The notes below the pieces were generated by a model. That model worked only from the letters and a program-made list of their open reading frames with translations, searched no databases and had not been told where the DNA came from. Position numbers and translations under genes: made by a program. Below, in pieces: positions 56,081-61,711 of a stretch of 61,711 bases of DNA; the stretch's first letter is position 1; each line of letters opens with the position of its first letter. The stretch is from Sergeia podlipaevii (lineage: Eukaryota > Euglenozoa > Kinetoplastea > Trypanosomatida > Trypanosomatidae), in the NCBI GenBank assembly GCA_030849805.1, contig JASANZ010002171.1, positions 1-61,711 on the forward strand, given 5' to 3'.

Positions 56081-56174
56081 AAGAACGGTCACTTGGTTCT
56101 TTTAATATGATGTTCCCGCGGTAGCTGTGTGACTTTACGGCACAGAAATAGGTGCATACCAAAATCAATTTCAA

Positions 56175-56498
56175 ATGAAGATTTTTGATGGAGATGGACA
56201 TTTTTGGTTGATCGGTTCAAATGCAAAAAGAAAACGTCGAGCATCAAGTAACAGTGTTTGTTTCTGCTGTAGATGTATTCACAGCGCTCTTTCATTAGGC
56301 ATTTATTTTTTTCTTATTTCTATCGGTGACTGGAACACGGCGGTCATCGTACCTGTACCATCCTTGGTCTGTTTTCTTTATTATAGATCTTTTGGATCTA
56401 TATTCTCCTTTTTTTTGAAATGCTTCTTTTTATTGCGTTTTCATTATGTTCTTTTAATAGGAGAATTTAGCTGTTTGACTATCACTTTAGTTGAATGA
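56175..56498 (+). CDS. Possible small membrane protein, 107 aa, doubtful
   Basis: Starts at a true ATG about 95 nt after a strong acceptor-like site. The sequence has a basic patch (NAKRKRRASS), a Cys cluster (CFCCRC), then two or three hydrophobic stretches ending before LTITLVE. Part of the hydrophobicity comes from T-rich DNA. It has no recognisable family, and a short upstream frame would intervene. Could be chance. Confidence 0.22.
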   Translation: MKIFDGDGHFWLIGSNAKRKRRASSNSVCFCCRCIHSALSLGIYFFLISIGDWNTAVIVPVPSLVCFLYYRSFGSIFSFFLKCFFLLRFHYVLLIGEFSCLTITLVE

Positions 56499-56706
56499 CT
56501 GCTTCATAGTCTCAAAAATGCCAATCTGTGGCACTGTCCTTTGTTTATATTAACCTAGCTAACAGTGGTGATGAATTTAGAAGAAGAATTTGATAAGTGC
56601 ATTTGTTCAATTAAAGCGTCTCCAACTCTTGTACCGATGTGACACAATTTTAGGATTTGCTAGTTCGCATGCGATCAACAGCATTGAACTTTTTATATAC
56701 GCTTGC

Positions 56707-57087
56707 TTAGAAGGCTGCAGAATCCAGAACAAATGATGTGTACAAAGTTGGATAACTTTTTTGCGCACTGCAGAAGTGCACTACATGCCCTGACAAGTAG
56801 TTCCGAGGGTGGCTCCTGGCATGCGTTTTAAGCGTCTCGATAACAAGCGCACTGCCTCTGTTGCTCTGACCCGCGTGAATGTAGATGAGGCGGTTGCAGG
56901 ATATGGTGGCATTCACCGGGGAGAGAGTAGACGCACACGCGTAGAAAGATCTCACTCTGGGCAATCGTAACAAGAGTAGGAGAAATTTGCCCACACCACT
57001 GGAATAGGAGTAGGCGATCAAGAAAAGGTGTTGAGTAGGGTCTCTGATGGAGAGGTGTCCATAGGCCCACGCGCGAGTTGCTGCCAT
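56707..57087 (-). pseudogene. Possible tyrosine-recombinase fragment (mobile-element relic)
   Basis: An open frame of 126 codons on the minus strand. The segment LFLIAYSYSSGVGKFLLLLL, then RLPRV, has the shape of the box I region of tyrosine recombinases (LLxxTGxRxSELLxLRxxDV). NRLIYIHAGQSNRG follows at about the right distance for the beta-strand/Lys region. The box I Arg is replaced and no box II or Tyr is present, so at most this is a decayed N-terminal piece of the catalytic domain. The match is by eye and could be coincidence. It is of opposite orientation to the better element at 60.46 kb. Confidence 0.3.
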
Positions 57088-57220
57088 CTAGTCTTCTTCT
57101 GCTTAGAGCTCGCCAGGAGCATGAGATAGCTATGTGGGTGATCTGGTCATGTGCGGAACATGGTAGGGTGGTTCAGTCTGCTCAGCTCTCACTCCAGGTC
57201 GTTCAGCTATGCTGCCCCAC

Positions 57221-57247
57221 GGCACAACGTTTAAAAACGGTAGCTGC
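57221..57247. repeat. Direct repeat copy A
   Basis: GGCACAACGTTTAAA followed by AACGGTAGCTGC. It matches copy B at 57267-57292 (GGCACCGCGTTTAAACAACC, then GCTGC) at most positions; start-to-start distance is 46 nt. Confidence 0.6.
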
Positions 57248-57266
57248 ATGACATCGTCGGCTACGT

Positions 57267-57292
57267 GGCACCGCGTTTAAACAACCGCTGCC
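57267..57292. repeat. Direct repeat copy B, inside a 7-bp inverted repeat
   Basis: Second copy of the preceding repeat. The arms CGTGGCA (57264-57270) and TGCCACG (57289-57295) flank an 18-nt loop containing the palindrome GTTTAAAC. Confidence 0.6.
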
Positions 57293-57656
57293 ACGCCCCC
57301 TTCAGGGCGTCATAGGTGTATATTTTCAGGTTGCTGCACCTACCGGAGTTCCTCACTTTGGGTTAGAGTAGACATGGAAAACCATGTTGCAGGATTAGGT
57401 GCTCCAGAGATATTCTCAAAAAGAACCATCGATCGCGTTTAGTACCTCGAGTTGAGGGAAGCGCAATTAAATAATATGCTTTAGTGAGCTGCGCCAACGC
57501 ACGTAAAGGTCATTCCTGTGGTCGCAGAAAGATTTTGCCATGGTCTGCGGGCTATGCCTTCGGAGATCGGCCGCAGGAGATCCGACGAACCGACTGATTC
57601 GCTCACGCGTGCAAAAATGGCAGCGTGGTGAAATGTATGGACTTTTCTACCCCAAA

Positions 57657-57667
57657 GGGGGGGGGGG
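57657..57667 (+). repeat. Run of 11 G
   Basis: An isolated G11 tract in otherwise mixed sequence. Comparable to the C12 tract at the divergent strand switch; the only other such run noticed in the window. Confidence 0.9.
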
Positions 57668-59446
57668 AGAAGTGCTAGTGGTTATGTGCCTAAGTGTCTC
57701 TTCCATGGCTGAGTTTAACATAACGAGCAATGGTATGAGTAAATGCATCTCCTCCTCACCAAGCAGGTGCTGGCGATCCAGTGGCAGCCACTGAAAGGAC
57801 GGTGTCAGCAGACGACGAAAAAAAAAATTATATCTTTAAAGACATGAGCGGTCCTTCTGGCGCACATTCACTGAAGAGTATTACTGTAGAGCATACAAAT
57901 ATTGGATGGTGGATGCTACGCATAGTGAAGTTTGTAAATGGATACTTTAAATGGTGTCTTGAGATTGTTGTCTACTTGGCTCATTTTCAAGATCTTTTTT
58001 TCTTCTTTTCAATTTTTGTATCATCTAGGTACGTTTGTACAGAGGAAAAATTAAATTGGAAACCATGCGTGCTCTATCGTTTTCTTTAGACAATGTCTCG
58101 AGTTTGTGATAGTTACAAGATTTGGCATTGCTGCTTTTAATTTGCTCCCTTTTTTTTGTGTGTGAAAGGGAGAAAGTTTTTTGATCCTCCCTCTCTGGTC
58201 GAACCGAAAAAATGTCGGTTTCTGTGCGGTTGCACATTTATGGGCCTATTTGCTTTCTACCGCAAGAGTTCTGATGGTTGATCAACTGAAGAGGATCTAT
58301 TTTTGAATGTTTTGCCATTTTTGATATAAATATGTCTCTTTATTGCGTTGCTTGTGTTGTAGGCGTCGACCATTTTTCCTCATTTAAAAGATCAGTACGT
58401 GAAGGTTCTCAACATGTTTCATTGTTTTTGAAAAGTGCTGTAGTATTTCAGCACTTGTGAAAAAATACTGTTATACAGTTCAGGCTTTTGCTGCTGTTAT
58501 GCCGTACATTCATGTTTTGGACAACATTCTTTTGTACCCAATACGTTTATCATTTTTTCTTTTTTTTGATAATTTTCCAGAAGCAGCAGCATTGCATTTG
58601 CTGAAGAGCTGAGGTGGTCCTTTCGATCACTTGGCTACTATTCCTCAAAACATTTTGAATCCAAAATTAAATATCTTTAATCTTTTGCTTTTATTTATCA
58701 GCAGTGCCTGCCAGCTGCGACGAGTTGATGTTTACATTCTATCAGGTTGTCCTATTCTCTTCTGGGCATCTCCCACAGTTCTTTTCTATTTCTGTTTATT
58801 TTACGATCAAAGCAAATGCTCCTACCAAAGTCTCCTTCATATTACTATAAGATGTAGAACATGATTTAGCGCACTTTATACAGTCCCACCATACCAATCT
58901 CTGTCGCGCATTAGCCATCTATTGCGGAAGTTTAGGGTTTGCAAGCACCGTTTCTCTTTCTCACCTTCCAGCAATAAGAAAAAAGATGAAAGAGCAAGCG
59001 GAGCTGTATCTGCGCAATAAAATAGAAATGCTAATATGTGAATTATGAACATTAATCAAATATATGAGAAGAAAATGAAGATGCGATGGGAAAGATGGCA
59101 AAGAGAGCAATATAGTGTGAACGCGGAAAAGAAATCTAATGTATAAGGGGAAAAATGAGGAACGCAAAGAATAGAAACATACTTTTAAGAGAACCATGAA
59201 CAATAACGGTGAACGAAACATAGAGAGAAGGTTAAGAAACGAAGCCAGAAAATGGAATGAAAAATAATAACTGATCTCTGTGTGGTAATTGCCACTGCAC
59301 CTCACCCTCTCTTACCAAGCACGGCTTGCCTCTCAGTCAAGCTTTGCCTCTCTCTGCTTCATGAGCAACCTGGCAGGTTCGATGCTGCTTCTCTCAAAGC
59401 ACATCTCCACATCCTTTCTCTCAGCACAGTGATCTTCCCTTTCTGA

Positions 59447-59473
59447 GGGGGGCTTGGGGGGCGTCAGCCCCCC
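59447..59473. repeat. GC-rich G-tracts and perfect hairpin
   Basis: GGGGGGCTT is followed by GGGGGGC-GTCA-GCCCCCC (59456-59473), a perfect 7-bp G/C stem with a 4-nt loop, in AT-moderate surroundings. It sits just 3' of the stop of the small minus-strand ORF that ends at 59476. It could be a transcript-end structure or an element terminus; nothing decides this. Confidence 0.8.
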
Positions 59474-59475
59474 AA

Positions 59476-59724
59476 TTATGAAGCTGACGAAGATTTCCAA
59501 GGTGATTGTGAGAAGACACTCTCAAACGCAAGATCAGTGTAGAATTGCTTCTCAGTTGCTTTATAATAGTGACATTCATGCAGGCTGGTAGAGCTGCGGT
59601 GGCCACCATATCCTCGAGTTGCGTGTACCGCTAAGGATTGTGCATTCGGTAGTGGACTCTTCAACGCTGCTGTGCCACTGAGGAAAGCAGCAGACAGAAG
59701 GAATGACATAGCAAGCGCTTTCAT
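59476..59724 (-). CDS. Possible secreted small protein or truncated surface-protein start, 82 aa
   Basis: From the ATG at 59722-59724 the protein begins MKALAMSFLLSAAFLSGTAA, a good signal peptide: Lys after Met, a 13-residue hydrophobic core and small residues before a likely cut near residue 20-21. The mature part (about 60 residues) is polar with one Cys and recognisable to me in no family; it ends SPWKSSSAS. An acceptor-like CTCTTTTTGAGTATTGCCTCAG lies about 30 nt upstream on the same strand. It may be an intact short secreted protein or the 5' end of a broken surface-protein gene, since a GC hairpin directly follows the stop. It is opposite in direction to the plus array. Confidence 0.4.
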   Translation of the reverse strand: MKALAMSFLLSAAFLSGTAALKSPLPNAQSLAVHATRGYGGHRSSTSLHECHYYKATEKQFYTDLAFESVFSQSPWKSSSAS

Positions 59725-60462
59725 GGAGCCTTCCTGCGCACGCTCCAACTGAGGCAATACTCAAAAAGAGCACTTGCTACCGCTGCAGCTATCAAAATGG
59801 TTTACTTTTACTGTGCTCACAGTCTTCCTCACAAAGTGCTCTATTCAGCTTCTGTAGCGCACTCTCTATCGGAATATATCAGAGTTGAATGAAGAAGGAC
59901 GTCTCTTTCGCTGCAAAGCACCAGGCAAGCAACTTTACTGAGCACCAGGATGCCATTGGGAAGCGTGAGTTGCATTTTCGTCACCACAAGCCTATAGAAC
60001 CGTGGCTCTTAGCGAAGGCTCACTTCTCTCAATATATGGAAGGATCATCTCTTTGAGACAGATTCATAGCCGCTGCAGTCACTGCGCTCGGAGTACTGCT
60101 AAATCAGCTGTCATTCAATATACATTGTGGCACATGACACCAAAGAATGGTGAGAGGGACAATAACAATGGCCATCTCTTCCACAATAGTTGCAGTAGTG
60201 AGCTCAGCAATATTGCTTGGTCATCTGGTATAGAAGCTGTCCCTCACGTTTCCTCATCACTGGCACCTCCTGCTTGGTACACGTTTCAAACGCAAGCTGC
60301 GTAGCACTGATACTGCAAGTGGGCACTACTCCCATACGCAGGCATGCTATAGAACGCATATTCCAGGTGCGTGAGGGAGGTACCCTAAGAGTATTGTGGC
60401 ACTACACTTCAAGAAAGAAAAGATCACCACAATAGGTGAAACTGAGAAGAATGATAGTGACA

Positions 60463-61453
60463 ACTGATATAGCGTTCTTGAGAATGGTGCCATCCCGACG
60501 TTAAACCTGACGGTCAGACGGAGTTTCGGCCTCGCCGGCTGCCCAAGAGCGTGGTTCATCCACACAGGGAGGCCGCCCCACGTGAGCCAGCTTGCGTGGA
60601 ACGGGATCACGCCCGCGATGCGCGGGCTGAACATCGCGTGCCTGCTGGACCTGTGCGCGATGTCAGAGGAGCTGCTTGCCTTCGACTTACCGCAGGCCGT
60701 GGTGTAGCTAGCGAGGCGCCAGTCGCTGGCCCGTCACTGGAAGTGGTCCACCACCTCGAAGCGTCTGTCGGCGATGGCTGGTGCCCTGAGCGACCTTGTG
60801 CTGTACACCAACCAGACGGAGGGCGTGAACCTGCGCCAGTGCCCGGAGTGGGTGGCCGAGACGAAGCTGGTGCTGGAGGTGGACGTGGAGCACGCGCGTG
60901 CGGAGCTCGAGCGCAAGTCCCCAGAGGCGTCCCTGATGCTGCCGCTGATGTGGGTGCTTGCGGCGCGTGCGTCGGACGTGACAACGCTGTAGAGTCGGGA
61001 CATCAGTCAGGAGGACAAGCCCAACGCGCAGGGTCGCTACCCGCTTGTGGTGAAGATGCGTCGCGGCAGGGGTGCCAAGCTTGGCGGGCCTTACAACGCC
61101 AGCTCCAGCCTGTCACGCATAGATGCGTCGTCCCTTGCGAAGCTGCTGACCCAGCGGCGGAGCAAGCAGGTGGTGTTCCGGCAGAGCTGGGACCTGTGCA
61201 CGATGATCCGGAGTGCGCTGCGGAAGCAGGAGCCGGGNGGTCCGCACTGCCGTCTGTCCGGAAGGGTGCGCTGCGCATGCTGGCGAATGGCGGCACGTCC
61301 TCGGTGACGCTGATGCAGCTAGCTGGTCACAAGCGCCTGCAGACGCTGGAGCGCTATCTCGGCTTTGGCCTCCCACCGGTCGCGGCCTCGGCAGCGGACG
61401 CGATCGCGCTGGACGGCGCCGACCCCGTGACCTCCCGACGGCGGAGAGGCTAG
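60463..61453 (+). pseudogene. Broken tyrosine recombinase of a TATE/DIRS-type mobile element
   Basis: From about 60463 one frame reads as a tyrosine recombinase: an N-terminal region including VSQLAWNGITPAMRGLN, then RLSAMAGALSDLVLY. Next is box I MWVLAARASDVTTL, a basic strand GRYPLVVKMRRGRGAKLGGP, and, after a frame change, VRKGALRMLANGGTSS, LMQLAGHKRLQTLERYLGFG with the late His and the nucleophile Tyr. It is interrupted by TAG at 60705-60707, TAG at 60990-60992, and a one-base frame shift at the G-run containing the unresolved N at 61238. The shift may be an assembly fault; the two stops are not next to ambiguous bases. Trypanosomatid TATE elements encode such recombinases and sit in subtelomeres and elsewhere. 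The abrupt rise in GC over the flanking DNA supports a transposed origin. Confidence 0.75.
61238..61238. other. Unresolved base (N)
   Basis: The only ambiguous base, within GGGNGG, at the exact point where the recombinase frame shifts by one. It points to an assembly gap or homopolymer error rather than a certain mutation. Confidence 0.95.
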
Positions 61454-61711
61454 GCCACAAGGCCCCCAACGCATCGGAGCTTGGCGTGAGGAACGAGGAC
61501 CTGTACGTGGAGATGCAGCGGCTGAATGGTGTGGCCGAGGCGGACATTGTCGTGCTGCCCCACCACAGCAGCTGGCCACCGCATCTGAAGGTGACGACCC
61601 CTCTCAATATCGACGCGGTGCTCTCCCTGCACACCTCCCTGAGTTCGACCAAGGACTTCCTGCGTGCCGCGCTGCGTTACATGGACCCCGCCATGTTCCA
61701 GCACAAGCACC
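61454..61711 (+). CDS. Partial ORF in the TATE-like element, runs off the window
   Basis: Directly after the recombinase stop another plus-strand frame stays open to the end and reads LGHKAPNASELGVRNEDLYV, then ADIVVLPHHSSWPPHLKV, then SSTKDFLRAALRYMDPAMF. Its composition is balanced and unlike the Arg/Ala/Pro-heavy shadow frames of this GC-rich segment, so it is probably protein coding. It may be the continuation of the recombinase polyprotein after a further frame change or a second ORF of the element. No family recognised. Confidence 0.35.

Larger units (their letters stand above)
55482..60462. other. 5-kb gene-poor region, probable end of the plus array
   Basis: No long confident gene. 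It starts as T-rich 3' flank on the plus strand, while 58.97-59.28 kb is purine-rich on the plus strand, as in minus-strand gene spacers. So the two orientations probably converge inside it. Local items (a possible 107-codon ORF, a recombinase-like fragment, direct repeats, a G-tract, a possible secreted ORF and a GC hairpin) are listed separately. No tRNA or telomere-repeat array was recognised. Confidence 0.5.
60463..61711 (+). mobile_element. TATE-like element, left part only, right end outside window
   Basis: Region of distinctly higher GC carrying the recombinase pseudogene and a second open frame that runs off the edge. The left limit is set near 60463-60490, where composition changes; no terminal repeat or target duplication could be identified from one end alone. 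Confidence 0.55.

Noticed and set aside
57844..58089. Plus-strand frame MSGPSGAHSLKSI, 81 codons
   Set aside because: No upstream acceptor of quality, Phe-run from T-tract in the middle, no family; left uncalled.
58931..58941. TTTAGGGTTTG resembling a telomere repeat
   Set aside because: Single occurrence, not an array; chance is likely.
59371..59384. GGTTCGATGC resembling a tRNA B box
   Set aside because: Does not complete the GGTTCRANTCC consensus and no cloverleaf or A box is found around it.
60551..61235. Plus-strand frame MVHPHREAAPREPAC in the mobile element
   Set aside because: Its first part is Arg/Ala/Pro-heavy shadow of the recombinase frame; only the part after 61238 in that frame is recombinase.

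Overview
The window is nuclear DNA of a trypanosomatid (Kinetoplastea). Intron-free genes lie head-to-tail on one strand in two divergent arrays. They are separated by AT-rich spacers with homopolymer A/T runs, and most genes are preceded by a polypyrimidine tract and an AG, the pattern of spliced-leader trans-splicing. All three standard stop codons end genes, so the code is not recoded. GC is only moderate, which fits a non-Leishmania trypanosomatid better than Leishmania; I cannot name the genus.

Layout. 1-30.6 kb is a minus-strand array. In transcription order it runs: a mitochondrial-type PDK/BCKDK-like kinase with degenerate catalytic boxes, an AP180-like ANTH clathrin adaptor, CutC, a small probably mitochondrial protein, ribosomal protein uL22/L17, a kinesin-like/MORN fusion, a TPR protein, a DED1/DDX3-type RNA helicase, an ELO fatty-acid elongase, proteasome subunit RPN8, a protein with seven 15-residue Cys repeats, and a 1629-residue membrane protein with a cyclase-like domain. 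30.6-31.57 kb is a divergent strand-switch region, the expected place for Pol II initiation in both directions. 31.57-55.5 kb is a plus-strand array of three genes: a 6663-residue HECT ubiquitin ligase, an acyl-protein thioesterase and a folate/biopterin transporter. 55.5-60.46 kb is almost gene-free and holds repeats, G-tracts, a possible secreted small ORF and a possible recombinase relic. From about 60.46 kb the sequence turns sharply GC-rich and carries a broken tyrosine recombinase of TATE/DIRS type, running off the window.

The genes do not form one pathway; they are mostly housekeeping genes sharing long transcription units. The less ordinary content lies in architecture. A kinase-like domain without catalytic residues sits inside a giant HECT ligase. 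That ligase also has three copies of a beta-rich domain. A kinesin head with eroded switches is fused to MORN repeats. A PDK family member has lost its ATP-binding boxes. A cyclase-like sensor has lost its metal ligands.

Several open frames begin at non-ATG codons; starts given here are the first in-frame ATG, generally just downstream of a plausible splice acceptor.
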